Positions 1-12,604 of a stretch of DNA of 64,000 nucleotides are shown one piece after another. The translations under genes were made by a program, and so were the position numbers. Origin of the DNA: Heterobilharzia americana (taxonomy: Eukaryota > Platyhelminthes > Trematoda > Strigeidida > Schistosomatidae); the NCBI GenBank assembly GCA_944470555.2, contig OX104134.1, positions 114,942,701 through 115,006,700 on the forward strand, given 5' to 3'. The notes beneath the pieces are model-generated. The model made no database searches, was not told the DNA's origin, and saw only the letters and a list, made by a program, of their open reading frames with translations. Within the stretch, counting starts at the first letter, position 1, and every line of letters begins with the position of its first letter.

Positions 1-435
1 GTTGTTCTTTGGGTGACAATATCTGTGTAGATTATTGACTCTCCATTTGACAGTCTGGAGAGTCCACTTGCATTCCACCTGCTTTCGCAGATTCCTAGCA
101 CTTCTATGCCATATCTTCTCATCTCGTTTGCAATCTGGGCAGCCTTGCTAGGTTCAAACATAGTGCGGACATTCCATGTCCCCATGCTTACTTTTGCTTT
201 CATGAAGAGGAGAGAAGACACATCGGCCAATTGGCTTTCCGAAGGCTTTCACCACCCGGTGTCATTTCATCTCTCCTATTCCAACGAGGAATAAGTTTGT
301 TTTTATTTTTTATATTTTGTCTGTGCTTTGAAGTTTCTGTAGTGGTTGGATTAGTTTTCCGTGGTAGGGTTGCTAGCCCTATGCCCAACCTTCCCTTTTT
401 ATCCGGGCTTATGACCGGTTGGTAACTAGTGAACT
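1..435 (-). mobile_element. Family A (RTE-type) retrotransposon, 5' end, cut by window edge
   Basis: On the minus strand this encodes the start of an apurinic-type endonuclease with the motif GTWNVRTM, followed towards the left edge by residues typical of RTE/L1-like endonucleases. It matches 33154-33591 nearly base for base, and both copies diverge abruptly just after a shared stretch containing gtaactagtgaact. That point is therefore taken as the 5' end of the element. The body continues left of the window. Confidence 0.8.
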
Positions 436-2560
436 AGTTAACCAGGCGAGGTTAACTATAATTTATACTAGTAGAATTTAAAAGCGATGATTTATAGGAG
501 ACTCTTTTCAGTGAATTTTTGTATTAGTCACTGATCTAGTGGCCTGTTTAAACTTTAAGCTATCGATAATTTTCGACGGAATTTATTTCATCGAATCCAT
601 CCATCTAATTTGTTTTAATCTTATAAATGTCTTTTAAGCACATTAAGTACTCTGGTTCACTTTTAAAATGGTTTCAAACTGCCTTTTTTCAAGTTATCGG
701 TAAAATGAATAAACGATACATCGGTCAGAGATGGAATTATGAATTCAAGAGATACAATTTTGATACTGGATAAATAAACTACCAGTACCAAATCTATGCT
801 CGATATTCTATTCATTCACCAGTCTAAAGCAGATTTTAATGCAATACTACGTTCCCGCTTCAATCTGTGGCTTTTGTTACTGTTATTATTAACATTGTTC
901 AAACACAATGATTATTTTGCCTGGAGATATTGTACAAAGAATGGATTTATTGGACTATTATATGCTGAGAATTCTATTCTGTATCACAAGTCTTGTTTGG
1001 AATAAAGCTATTATTATTGTTATTGTTGCTAAGTCTATTATTTTGTAGTTAATAATGGTGTTGCAAAAGAGTGTGCTCAACTCTATCGTGGAGTTATCGG
1101 CTTTGAGTTGCGTAGAAGTGGTAGGCTCTAGGTTCGAATTCCGATGGAAATGTCATGAAAATGTGAGCAAGATATGAGATTACTTATAACTAAGCAGTAG
1201 CGAACAACACGTTTCAGTAGAAATCTACAAGTATTCGCATAATCACTTGTGCATTATGTTTCCAACAGATATAATCAGTTTCGGACATTTGTAAATTGGT
1301 TAACATCCACTTAGAAAATCCGTCCAGTTATGCTGAGAAATACTCAGAATAATAGACACTCATTAAGCCAAAATAAAAGCATGTAATTTCTTTCTTGGAG
1401 AAAAAGTTAACACGTACACGACTTATGGTTTCATTGAGTAGAGTTTTACGTCACCCAAAAGTAGTTCCCAATTTCTGGATGCAGTATTTACCAAATATAT
1501 AACTAATCTATGTGGTTTTAATTAGTTGATGGTGTATGTGTCACTTTTAAATGCTATACTGCTATATATTGCGTGTAATTACTCTCCTTTGGTCAATGAG
1601 AAATAATTGGTAGTTTACTTAAAAGTAGAATTATAAATTCTCTCTCTCATTGAATGATATTGCAAGTGACCTTGACTTGGTGATATTAGTTTTCATTCAA
1701 CGTTCACGCTGATGATGATCAATATCTGTCAAAAAAGGCAATAAGAATTTGCAAAACAGTTTGCATAACTTGGGTGTCCATGAAAAGCTGTGCGGGTGTT
1801 AACCTGTTAAAGACAGAGAAAATCAGAAAAGGAATGTATTCTAAAAGTAGTAACTCTACACTTAATTCTCTAAACTTAATAATGACTCCAAATTTCACCC
1901 TTTCAACCTAGCTAAAATCTTAACTCCTTTTCCGTATGTTCTGTTACCTTACAGCACGAATGTATGCTAATTTAACTTTTGTAAAAGTTTCTCGTTAGAA
2001 TTCTACATTATACCATCTTCAGTCAGACGTGAGAAAACTGAGAATAATAATTTTTTGTCGAGAATTAGCATAATGCATTTAACTTTCAACTGGCCACTTA
2101 AAATATGATGCAATTTTGCGTTTCTACCAATTTTTTTCTTCATTTACTCGTCGTCCGTCAGAGATACTTGAACCCATTTCACAAGTCCCGCACACATCTC
2201 CATTGAAGATTCTTTTTATGATAGGCCCCCATAGTAAACCAAGCGGAATATCAGCTACTCCAGTACTATAGAAAGTGGTGAATTTCTTCTCGTTCACTGC
2301 ATTGCTATTTCAAGTGTAAGTGGTTTTCTGTTGAGCCTCAATGTCTATCAAAATGCACCATGATGATAAGTCTCTTAACTTGGTAATCAGATTGCAGAAC
2401 GATCCATTACTCTCCAGTGACTGCTCAATATATCTAATCCATTTTCATAAGAGGTTCACTATATCACGGAGTGACGTGTGTTAGAATCTTACAGGGAATA
2501 TCAATCCTTATATGGATCAAATCCTCAACTACAATAGCAACAACCCAACAGCACAAAATA
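436..2560. other. AT-rich intergenic DNA, no gene seen
   Basis: I see only short random reading frames. A tRNA-like segment with a B-box-like ggttcgaattcc lies near 1075-1165 and may be the head of an old short retroposon. Confidence 0.5.
1075..1165 (+). repeat. tRNA-like retroposon head (degenerate)
   Basis: The stretch contains an imperfect A-box region and a good B-box (ggttcgaattcc), spaced as in a tRNA, but it lies in a non-tRNA context and has no obvious cloverleaf. It most likely comes from a tRNA-derived SINE. Confidence 0.35.
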
Positions 2561-2569
2561 TCAATTGCA

Positions 2570-3265
2570 TTAAAACATTGTTCAATAGAGCGTGGACACA
2601 CCGTAGTGCATCAACCACCAGTGGAGAAAACAACATAACTATTTGATGACTACTTTCCAGAAGAGTGGCTATCCATGCAATTTCGTTCAATGATGTTTAC
2701 ATAATTCCTGATCAACCAAGAAGTCAGACTCGAAAATCAACAAACGAATTGTTCTATTCCCCATGAAGAGCGTCTCCGAGATTGCAACTGGATTATTGAA
2801 GCCTTTCGGAATCGCTGTATCTCACGAACCCACAAAATCTCTCCACTCTCTGTTATACAGACCAAAAGACACAGTAGCAAAGGAAGATAAACCAAACATT
2901 ATCTACAAAATAAACTGCATAAAAACATGACATTTAACAGAGTGGTCGTCCAATTCCTGTTCGTCTACATGAACACCAACAGTCAGTGAGGCGTCATGAC
3001 ATATGTTCGCTCATATCAATGCATACGGACAACTATGAACATGAATTTGACTGGGAGGATGTGGAAATAAATCATGGCTGGATAGAGGAAATACAAAGAA
3101 TGTCAGGGAATGTTTAGAAGCTTGGTATTCATGTCAGTCAGAAATCAACAGATATTTTGACATTGACTCAATCTACCAAGCAATAAGAAACAACAAGAAG
3201 ATTAAATTTCAAGTCATCGAGACAACCAATCAAAGTAAACATGGAGACAATGACAAGACCATGTT
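2570..3265 (+). mobile_element. Penelope-like element fragment (C-terminal part)
   Basis: Translating across stops and frameshifts on the plus strand gives fragments such as LKPFGIAVSHEPT, IYKINC and HEFDWEDVEI. These follow the order seen in Penelope-like elements: end of the reverse transcriptase, then the GIY-YIG endonuclease region (IYKINC opening, later a HEFDWE segment). The copy has many stops and cannot be active. It differs from the better-preserved Penelope-like copy at 20.0-21.9 kb, so two subfamilies are present. Confidence 0.6.
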
Positions 3266-3739
3266 AGAGACGACTAATCACACACAAGGCTATTAGGATG
3301 AGCTATTGAATAAATTGTGGAGAAAATCTTATCAGTTGTTTTTTGTTTAAATGTTTGAATATAAATGGTCTGGTCACAGCCAACTGTGTTTACCAGATTA
3401 CGCTTTTGTTTTAACGCTGACACAGGAGGACTTATCGAGATATATGGTTGTGTGTGTACGAATCAAGCTCCATTAGTAGGCGTGGGTAGTGGACAATCAT
3501 TTTCATCTCTTGGAAAACACATTGTTGGTGAGTGTCACAGGATTAACATGGATCCTGCATCTACATTTTTGTATGGAATCTTTCAGTCGGAGTTTGCAGG
3601 TGTGCTACGCATATGCAGAATTAAGTCTGTTTACTTGCTCATGAGAAGTTTTTCTTTAGGCTAACCCTACCTTGGTTTTACTTAAGCTGTTATCAAGATT
3701 GCCTTCAAATCATATTTTTCTCCCTTTATCAACCTTTCC

Positions 3740-4005
3740 ATTAGGAATAAATTTCTCAGCTAAAATCACTTGGATGGATAAAAATAAACTTCCTCGGTTC
3801 ATCTTCCTAACTAGGAGTGGGTTCCAGTATGCATGTCTCTTCCCACTTAAGACTCGTCAGCTGGATATACCTGGATCCCAGTGAGTGAGGCTGTCCTCTC
3901 CAAAACTTAAACCCAGTACCCATCACCTCAAATGCCATTGTGTTTCTCAGTAGACCACTGAGTAATCCGTGCAAGAGCCCATACTGCAGCTGAACCTAAG
4001 TTCCA
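3740..4005 (-). mobile_element. Sm-alpha-type SINE with degenerate hammerhead tail
   Basis: Read on the minus strand, a tRNA-like head (A-box region near 3955-3945, B-box gggtttaag near 3910) is followed by an intact hammerhead catalytic segment, ctgacgag, at 3860-3853. The second core segment, normally gaaac, is changed to gagac, and the cleavage triplet near 3827 is altered. Tandem order of tRNA head and hammerhead is the known layout of the schistosome Sm-alpha retroposon. Self-cleavage is unlikely here. Confidence 0.7.
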
Positions 4006-4009
4006 CACT

Positions 4010-7000
4010 AGTCTTTACTTGATTAACTATGTCAGTTGGATCGATACCTATTTTAGAAAAATAATAATTTACGAGACGGTCTTGAGCAAATAACTTACTA
4101 GTCACCCCCTGTCAATACTTTTTGAGATACTGGATCTCCAGAATATTAACAGTTGCAAGGATTAACATCAGTCACTGGCCTACAATCCTTGCCCTGGAAG
4201 ATTAAGACTAGTTCAAATAATTATATGGCTATTTTGAGAGTTCGGTATATGGTATTCTTATTTATCTACTTAGCAATTGTTTTGCGCTTCTTATATTTAA
4301 ATATTATTGTATACTGGACAAATGTTTATCTGAACTGTAGGCTTTAGTGGGGGATAAAATTAATGCCGGTGTGATAACACTATGACCTTTCCATTCCGTG
4401 CTTAGCAGTCAAAACAATTTATGCGATATGATTGCGCATAAAACAACCTGATAATGCTTCATACAGCGTAGTTAGACTTTTTCTATCCTTCAAGGCCAAT
4501 ACGCCAGCCAAATCAATCACCTGACGTTCGAAGGACAATAAAAAATTACTGCGCTGTAATTGGTTGGTAAAATATTGGCCTATAAGAAGCATGAAAGGCA
4601 GGTAGTCATGATTGGTCAAACTATTCTACTGAATTCATTTGAAAATCCAAAGGTCAGTTTACTGAAGGCCGAATGAAGTGTAGGAGGTAAAAATCATTTG
4701 TAAATCAAGTCACAAACTCGGTGGATTTGTGGGAGTAGGTTGGTGTTCTTGGTCTTGCTGGAGTGACGTGGCCGTGCTTCTTTTGGAAATAAATAGCGCC
4801 AGATTTGCTCGATACCACAGTTGAAATGTCTTGTTTCCAGAACTTGTCTCACGTACTTGACGACACCTTTTCTGCAACTGTCCAGTCAGAAGACGAGTTG
4901 GACTACTCATCCGCGACTCTCATCTTGGGTAAGATTGAATTCAAAATAGTATCATTATCGATTTCAAATGTTAAAATGGTGTGACGTTAGACTTATATTC
5001 AGTGTGTCTACCTCAGTCTGTCTTAGATTCACACATGTTGCCCTAACGTCTACATAGATGGGTGAAATGGGCATCTCAGGATATATTAGCTTAATAATAT
5101 ACCCTTAGCATTGGCTATTGCTGGGCAACCATCAGAATAATCTGATGCTTTGTTTTCGGGTCTGGTATATGTAGGATAAATTGGCTTGTGGTTAAGAGAC
5201 TTAAACTTTTTAGGGTTCAGTGGTTTGAGGAACGACTTAAATTAATTAACATTAGCAAAAGTGAATGTTCTCCTTACTGAAATTTTATGTCCGCCTGCGT
5301 AGAATATTACTATGCGTTGCATGTGATTGCCATTCAGAAAACGTTCTAGGCTACTTGAGCCCAGTTAGTTAGCAACTTATAAGATTTGCAAAATTATGAC
5401 CACATTTTGTCTGTCCAGTTGTTTGAAGCCTTCAAAAACTAGTTTTTAGTTATGTTCTTGTATAGTTGGAACTGCCTTTGGCCTAGATACTCAATACAAA
5501 TCTTGAGTTTGGTATCAAGGGCTGAGAAATATCTTTGACCTTGTTAACTATGTAGGGCCAAGAGCTTTTTGATAGGCTACAAGAAGAATGGGAGCTGACA
5601 TATAAATTACTATACAACATAAGTTGGTGAATTAAGAGGACGTGAACCAACTAAAGCAAACGGGCAAATAATCACTTTTTTAAAATTTAGGAGAATAGTA
5701 GCGGTTCCACCTATTTGCTGTCAATTTTGATGCATGTCATTCAGTGTCCCTACGTCGTCCTTAAATCAAAACTAGTAGTCCGTTCTTTGGGTAAAAGTCA
5801 GTGGCTTTATAGACTGACTATGTATGCATCTTACGACCAGGTAGGTGTTGGCTGTGTATGCAAAGTAGGTTTACTGTTCACCTTATGCAGTATTTGTTCG
5901 CAACTTTACCAACTCATCTTTGTTTAAGAGAACTCTCCATCGATAACTAACGCTAGGTTCACGAGTGTATCCGAGATACTAATGGGATGGTATGTGTACG
6001 GTATAGTTTGAAATTCATCTCTATAAACGCAATACTTGCTTCTCATGGTGAGGCTGCAGAGCTTCCGCTTTTGAGGCGAAAACTTGCATGTAGTCTGGTG
6101 GAGTTGTGACTCTTTGGTCTAGCCACTTGACTTTCAACCGATCCACCGCAGATTCGGACTCCACCCCTACCCTGGACAACCAAGTAGTATTATAAACCCT
6201 TAAAATTAGTTTGGCTCATTATCTACTGCACGTATATGAGCATGCTTGACTGAGTAGGTTCTTCGCACATCAGGAATTATAACGTTAATTGGGAATTAAG
6301 ATATGACGCTTAAGTATGTAGTATCGGTGTCTATGTGATAGGATTTACATCTTGTAAATGCATGGATTCTTCCACTGACTTCAAAATCTAACCCGTCCGA
6401 GTAAAAGTTGCTCAGTGGTTCGTTTTTCATTCTTGGTTAACTAGCGCTAGGTGATCCCAAAGTTAAAAGTTAATGGTCTGAATTTTCCTCACTAATATAT
6501 GTGTTTCAGTATCCATAGTCAATATCAACTTCATTTTTTCTGTTCATTAGTTCGGTTTACATTATTGCAACACCTCTGCTAGATTGAGAGTGTAGAATGC
6601 TTTTGTTGCATAAATCTTCGTACTTAAGACCTTATAAACTAACGGAATCACAAAGTAGCTCATTTTGCACCTTTATTCTGCCTGCTTCCGTCGTTCATGA
6701 TCATATGCGAATGCGCAACGATACTTTCAAGAGTTGTATTTCCATGAATGTTATGTTTTTTCACACTATTGGTAATTATGTCTTTTGGCGACTGTTTATT
6801 TATCTCTCCAGCCAACTTTCATCCGACTTGTTTTATTTTTATCTTCATTATCAAACTGAGGATCTAATCCAACGTTCATGACAATGCTGGCATTTCTTGA
6901 GATTTGGATACTTACAAGGAAATAGTTGTCAACGCACGGTTGTTGTCTCCTAACCTGGCATCTTCTGTTTCAGTCATAAGAACTTCTACTTATAGTTTTT

Positions 7001-7250
7001 ATAATTTATATTTTTGCAGAAATCACTTCACATTTCAAGTAATTAGGTATTTAAAATAATAATATTGATTGCTTTATGGTGACACTTAGCGTCTCCATAT
7101 TTTACCGAGTTTTTACTTCGGTAAGTAAAAAAAAACTGCTTATCACTAGCAAAATCGAATATTCTGCAGCATGTTGATCGACAAAGGTTTGCGTGTAGAG
7201 TTGCTAAGGTTCACTTGTCATGACAAAGGGTATTCGTTACTGAGTTACTT
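4010..7250. other. Intergenic DNA, no gene supported
   Basis: Only short open frames without recognisable domains are present. A tRNA-like repeat lies at about 6085-6175. Exons of the BIR gene that starts near 7291 may be hidden here, but I could not identify any. Confidence 0.4.
6085..6175 (+). repeat. tRNA-like SINE head
   Basis: The segment starting gtggagttgtgac and ending agattcggactccacccc has paired ends resembling an acceptor stem, and a B-box-like agattcggactcc. A related unit occurs at 35222-35300. No hammerhead follows. Confidence 0.4.
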
Positions 7251-7290
7251 TGTGTGAAATTTCAAGTGAATTACTTTGTTTCTCTTGATA

Positions 7291-8369
7291 TAGCTGGATT
7301 ATTGCAAATACATGCACGTACGCCGCGTTACGCATCTCACAAAGCACGACTAGAATCGTTTCCAAAGAGCATCTATTCAAAGGATTTTGTGAAGGAGTCA
7401 TCAATTCAGAGATCAATATCTCCTATTCCATCTGCTTCTGAGTTAGCCTCAGCGGGATTTTTCCACACTGGTTCTGGAGATGAAACTGTCTGTCCTGCCT
7501 GTGGTCTAGGCCTGCGTGATTGGCAGGTCACAGATCAACCCGAAGCTTGCCATATTGCATATTCTGCTGCAGCTACAGCCGCTATAGAGATGAGTTCCGG
7601 AGACGGCCTTTGTCGTCCGCCAGTACCGACTATGCCATGTCTCTATCTCATTGTTCATCGTCTTCTCGTTTCCGAAATTCCTCTCGCTCGTAAATGTTTG
7701 GTTCCAGTTGGACAAGTGCAATCAGTTCGAGGTCTTCCTGGCGTAACCTCACGACCTGTAGTTCATGTCACCGACCAGTCTTCTCAAAATTCCACCTGTG
7801 AATATCCATCTTTAGCAGATAGACTCTATGCGATTGCTCAGATAATGACTGCATCTCCAGCACCCCAAGCTTGGCCAGTAGAAAACGCACGTGCGTTGGG
7901 TCATTCAGATGACCTAATCGTTCTTGCTTTATGGCGCTTACAAGCAGAAGCTGCTGGAATGGGACTTGCATGTCCACCAATGAAGTCGATACACATTGAC
8001 CCTCAAGCCACTACAGAATTACTGAAAGCAATACTTCGAGTCCAAGAATGTTACGATACGTCCCTAAGGAATAATCTCGAATTTGATCTAGATGATTTTG
8101 ATGATGAAGAAGTGCATTCCACTAGTGAGTCACTAAGTGGAAGTAGTGAAGGTGATATAACAGCAGAAGATGCGGAAACAGCAGCTTTATCACGGTGTCG
8201 TCGGTGTTTGCGACCACCACAATCATTTAGTGACTCCGCTTCATCTCCACGTTCAGTGGAATCATATAGACTACAGATGAAGAGAATTCGCCTCCCACGG
8301 TTTTATCAATTCCTGGTTTGGTGGGCGCACAGATGGCCTGCATCTCAGAATGGTTATCCTATGAAATAG
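7291..8369 (+). CDS. BIR-domain protein (inhibitor-of-apoptosis-like), exon
   Basis: One long open frame encodes a BIR-like domain followed by a UBA-like helix region. The domain opens with RYASHKARLESF, then ASAGFFHTGSGDE, the zinc pair CPAC (codons at 7491-7502), a conserved W in LRDW, and a histidine codon at 7551-7553. The spacing from the second Cys to the His fits the family, but the fourth zinc ligand expected seven residues later is Ala. Residues near 7876-7945 (ENARALGHSDDLIVLAL) resemble a UBA domain, as in several IAPs. An acidic/serine stretch and a CRRC motif follow. The frame has no ATG upstream of the domain; a likely 3' splice site (gatatag) precedes 7291, so earlier exons are missing. 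The 3' end is uncertain because a second frame continues from 8318 to 8503. Such proteins bind caspases or act in cell division; which applies here is unknown. Confidence 0.7.
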
Positions 8370-8615
8370 CCCAGGTACTTTTAGCTACTGATCATCTTAC
8401 CCAAAAGACTTATTCTATAGAGAATGCACGTGCTACTCACTTTGAAAGCTTCAACACCTGCTCCCAACTGTTCATAAATTATATTCATTCGATTTTAAAA
8501 TAATATTCATCTCCATTTGTATTAGGCAACATTATCAGTTTCTTCCAACATACTTCACAAATTCGCTCTTTACTTAATATACTTTATGAATTGAGTTTGT
8601 AATTTCCCCTGTAAA

Positions 8616-8621
8616 AATAAA
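8616..8621 (+). promoter_or_regulatory. Possible polyadenylation signal
   Basis: An aataaa hexamer lies about 250 nt after the BIR open frame and about 115 nt after the alternative frame that ends at 8503. It is a plausible 3' end signal for that gene, but the motif is frequent in AT-rich DNA. Confidence 0.35.
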
Positions 8622-8639
8622 TGATTCCATTTTCGGAAA

Positions 8640-10140
8640 TGTTCCGTTTATTGTTTACCATCATTGTTATCTGGTTTAAAACGTAGGGTTCTCACTATGA
8701 GATGCAGTCATGCATTCCGGCCTATATTTTATTGGGTAACGAAATTTTATATGCTGTTTTGCCATAAACTGACAATAGTTAGTAGTTTACTGATCAGTAG
8801 GCTGCTTTTTCGTCCTATGTCGAGTCTCCATGTTAGTCTCCAGATAACCGTTCTTTTCATCCTACCAAAAGCATTTTTAAGTCAATGTGTTGCCTTCAGG
8901 ATCTGAAGCTCAGCATACTATAACTTTTCAATCAATTTTTGATACAGTTCAACTGTCATCTGATATTACTGGCGTGTATGTCTTTTCTCGTAACTCCACT
9001 TAAAAGTTGTTCATATCGCCAACCTGTGGTGTATTTTAATCGCTTCAAATACACTTAGTTGAACAGTGGTTTATGATGTACTCGGCGTATGTACTGCGGT
9101 TTTGTTTAGGGGAGCTCCAGGTTTTCTATCTTGTTCATCACCACGGTAGGTGACCAAAACAAAATTTCAACCCACAAAGTTATTGTCTGATTCGTGTGAA
9201 CTGTTCAGTTTTAGTCCTGGAGATGTTAATCTTTCATTGAGAACCCTGTGAAACAGTAGCACCATTTTGTCTACAAAAATCCCGGACATTGCAATGGTTA
9301 CGTATCTATTCTCTGTCCTTTTGTTTCATTATTTTCGCGTGCGTACTCATTGGTTTTGTCTGCTATTACGAAGTGTAGTCAGTTCGATGTGTCAAGGCGT
9401 GTCATTTCGTTAGAAAATCAAACGAATGCGGTAGGTTAGCCGGGAAATAGGGTTTGGTCGTGCTTGTGAACACTTCTATGTGGTTTTCTCAGCTATTCTC
9501 CAAAGCCATTTTATGATGTTGTTTTCAAAGGTATGTTCGCACTGTGGTCATGTTGCATCACTGTAATCAAATAATTCAGATAACAAAGTAAAGACTCACT
9601 TTACGATTAGAGCAATGGTCTGTCAACATTGGCATAAATTATGTCTGCAACAACTCTGAGTTTCATTTCAAGAAATAATGCACCTGAGAGTATCAGTTCT
9701 TTGTATTTTATGGGGTTTAGCTGTCGAATACATGAGATATGTTGCGTAAGGACACCAGCATTGGTAGGATGAGGTAAAAGAATGGTCGTCTTACTTTTGT
9801 ATGATATAGTTGACCAGATTGGAATTGTGTACTCTTTTTCTGCATGACTTGTCCCTATTTATTTCGAAAGAGAGTTGCAGCGAAGAAAATTTTTTGATTA
9901 TTTCAGCCCCAATTGTATGCTGTCGTAAGCATATACTAGGCATGGTGGGTGACTTAAAAGTAATAAGCGGTCAGGAGTCAAAATACAATAATAAGCGGAC
10001 AGACAAAGTCAGCGTAGAAACTCGCATAGAAGTGCATCAATTCAAGTTGCTACACTTTACAGCAGCATGCAAAGAACAAGTAGGTAGAGAAAATGTGATA
10101 TCAAGGTAATCAAGGGCGTATGGGGACAAAAAGAATTTGA
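8640..10140. other. Intergenic DNA, nothing recognised
   Basis: Short frames only (for example 9810-10109), with no domain, codon pattern or repeat that I recognise. Confidence 0.4.
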
Positions 10141-10149
10141 AAATTAAAT

Positions 10150-10475
10150 TTGGTGGGAAGGTTCAAGCCTTAGGAGGAACCATTGCGCTATCGTGACCGA
10201 TTTTCGGTCGTTTTACCAAGGATGTCGAACCATTGATTTATCTTACCTTGAGAACCCCAGACAGACTACATCACCCTCCATGGCTCGAACCAGGAGCTAG
10301 AAACTTCCTGGACTTTCTTGGTCTGGTCATCTTGAGCCTTGTCCCAACCCAGTCCCGCTTCGGCTAGCACTGCACGTTGATATAGGTGGTGGCGCGGTAT
10401 GTACAACTCACATCCAAGTCACGTCAGTCAGTGAAGGCTCACAACCTTGCGTATTTCCTTTTGCTTAAGCCCGAC
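10150..10475 (-). mobile_element. Family B retrotransposon, 3' fragment (decayed)
   Basis: The minus strand resembles the end of the family B ORF as seen at 30486-30760: the segment around WLGHVLRMP and the following Trp/Lys-rich tail can be followed with stops and indels. No intact frame remains. Confidence 0.45.
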
Positions 10476-10479
10476 GTGA

Positions 10480-11785
10480 ACAGTGCCGAGAAGCGAAATA
10501 TAATATATTACGGGTTTATATAGGATGGTGAGTTGCGTAGCGGTTGTAGCATAGACAATTTTCTGAACACAGTAATCGTGTGAAGTCGGGTTGGATTTCT
10601 GATGCTTTAGTCATACCTGAATGCTTTATTATTCACAACTCCTAAGTAGCTCGGTCAACTTGTGTGATTTCGAAGGACTTCAGAAGAATGAGTGAAAAAG
10701 TCAAGGAGTGTTGTCCTATAGAATGGGAGATGCGCTTTTCTGCTTCCTATTCAGAATGCTTATGTTGTTCACGAGTGCGTTTTGCTAGTGGGGACGTTGT
10801 GAGATATAGTCAGCTCCAAAAGAGTAAGGAAACTTACGTTTATATTAGGTGTATGGGAGTAGTTTTCTCTCTATCATTGGGAATAGGATATCGTACTATG
10901 AGCCTCGAGGATGTTACTGAGGTAGTAAAGTGTATTTAAAGTGATGTAAACTCTCTAGATGTTAAAAAGTATCTCATCATTCGGTTTTCGACTAAAAGTA
11001 GACATAGGTGATCTAGATTCTTGATTGGACAGTTCTGTATACTTGTTTAAAAGGAACGATATTTCTTGCGAATAAGTTCCAAGCACTGAGTTTTTAAGTA
11101 GTCTAAATAATTCACTTCATAAGTGAGAAAGTGAGCGAATCTGGGGAACGAACAACAGAAATACGGAGGCATTATGTACATCACGAACGAGAATTCTATT
11201 GTTTTAGCACGAAAGTGGAACCTATTTCTTCTGGTAACGACTTTGTTTTCGTTCTTAGTAAAAAAGTCAGAAATCTTAGCCAGTTGATTTTGTCACACAT
11301 CTAGGGTCCTCTTTTTAGTGTACCTGCACTATTGAGTGTATTTAAATTTCGCCTGGTAGCTTCATGTTACTAACTAGTGATGAGTAGTAAACGAATACAA
11401 ATGGGTTTTACGGAAAAAGATGTCACCAGTTGTTGCAAATTCACAGCACAATTTATTTTCCTCAGACAAGCTACATGTCTCTGTTGCTTCTAGAGATTTT
11501 GTAAGTTGACCGATTCGGTTTTACGAGTTGTATTAGTATTCTGTTAAAAATTGTATGGTCAGTATATTTACTAGCACCCTATTCCCAAGTAACTGTCAGA
11601 ATACAGGTATACTTACCGGTGCCTAATACTTGCCATATCTTTTGACTTAACTATGTTGACCGAGACGTATTGTAGCAGAGGTTAGCTGTGAGGAGAGTAA
11701 CGAGCAACCATGATATGCTCGTCAAAGCTGTCTACTCGAGCTCAATCGTGTAAAAGCTTATGATGCGTTATCATCTGAAATGGCG
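10480..11785. other. Intergenic DNA, no gene supported
   Basis: Contains only short frames, including 10664-10939 (+), which has no recognisable motif. Nothing else stands out. Confidence 0.35.
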
Positions 11786-11787
11786 AG

Positions 11788-12232
11788 TATCGGGAGTAGG
11801 TTGCCACCTAACTGTCTTTACCGCTGTTTCTACAGCAGACTTAATATAACGCAGCAACAGGTTTCCTCAGGATGAATACTGTTGTCACGTTCAGATAAAT
11901 GCTTGCCTATCTTCTCTCTGAGTATGTACTTGACTTTCTCTTTTTCCAGTGGAGAACAGACAGGCTTCACTCCCACTGTCTTTTGCTACCAGTGAGAAGC
12001 AGACGCACACACACCTGTAATAGCGTATGATCGGAGTCCAAACTGGTACTCTATAGAGATCGGCAATCCTCCACCGGTCCTCTCCAACGATGGCTTATAG
12101 CAGTGTGATCTACCTGTATCCATCGTTGGTTTGAAATCAGCGGATGCGTGTGAGACCATATTTTCTGATATCTAAAGTAAGTACTGGTCAGAAAAAAGTG
12201 ATTATCGGAACAGAACTGCAAGACATGGTCAT
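11788..12232 (-). mobile_element. Family B endonuclease fragment, inverted copy of 36680-37112
   Basis: The minus strand matches the plus strand of 36680-37112 closely over more than 400 bases. It includes the region coding for the endonuclease C-terminal residues (QRW.Q.DH.AISHRWRG pattern). Both ends are sharp: the left at the sequence around cgggagtagg and the right after gaacagaactg. Confidence 0.75.
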
Positions 12233-12510
12233 CAATATTTGGTTATCTGCTGGTCGGCTTTAATGAACAGATGTGTCTCTCATGATGCGGTTACCTTTGG
12301 AGTAAGGTGATTTCAAACGTTCTGTACCAACTGAATCTTCACATCTATTTCTCTCGATTATATAGAATCTCTCGTGCCGCTTGAATACTTTGAATGGTCC
12401 ACTTTGAGTGTTTCAAGTGGTCCACGAACGGCATCGTGGCATATGAGAACGTGTGATGTTGAAATGATGGAGAATTTTTGCAGCTCGGGTGGATGGTCTG
12501 GGTTGTATAG

Positions 12511-12604
12511 TGTTCTCTGGGCTGAGATGTCTAGACGACATCTTCAGCACTTCATAATGAAGTTAGTGCTGAAGATGTCATCGAGACATCTCAACTCAGA
12601 GAAC
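12511..12604. repeat. Short hairpin (fold-back) repeat
   Basis: Two arms of about 44 nt, beginning gttctctgggctgagatg and ending catctcaactcagagaac, are near-perfect reverse complements around a small taat centre. It lies at the 3' edge of the gypsy fragment. Related segments with gacatcttcag or catcagcac near 15670-15765, 18765-18850 and 39632-39725 suggest a dispersed module. Confidence 0.65.

Noticed and set aside
7506..7980. Two minus-strand frames opposite the BIR exon
   Set aside because: They are shadows of the coding strand without motifs.
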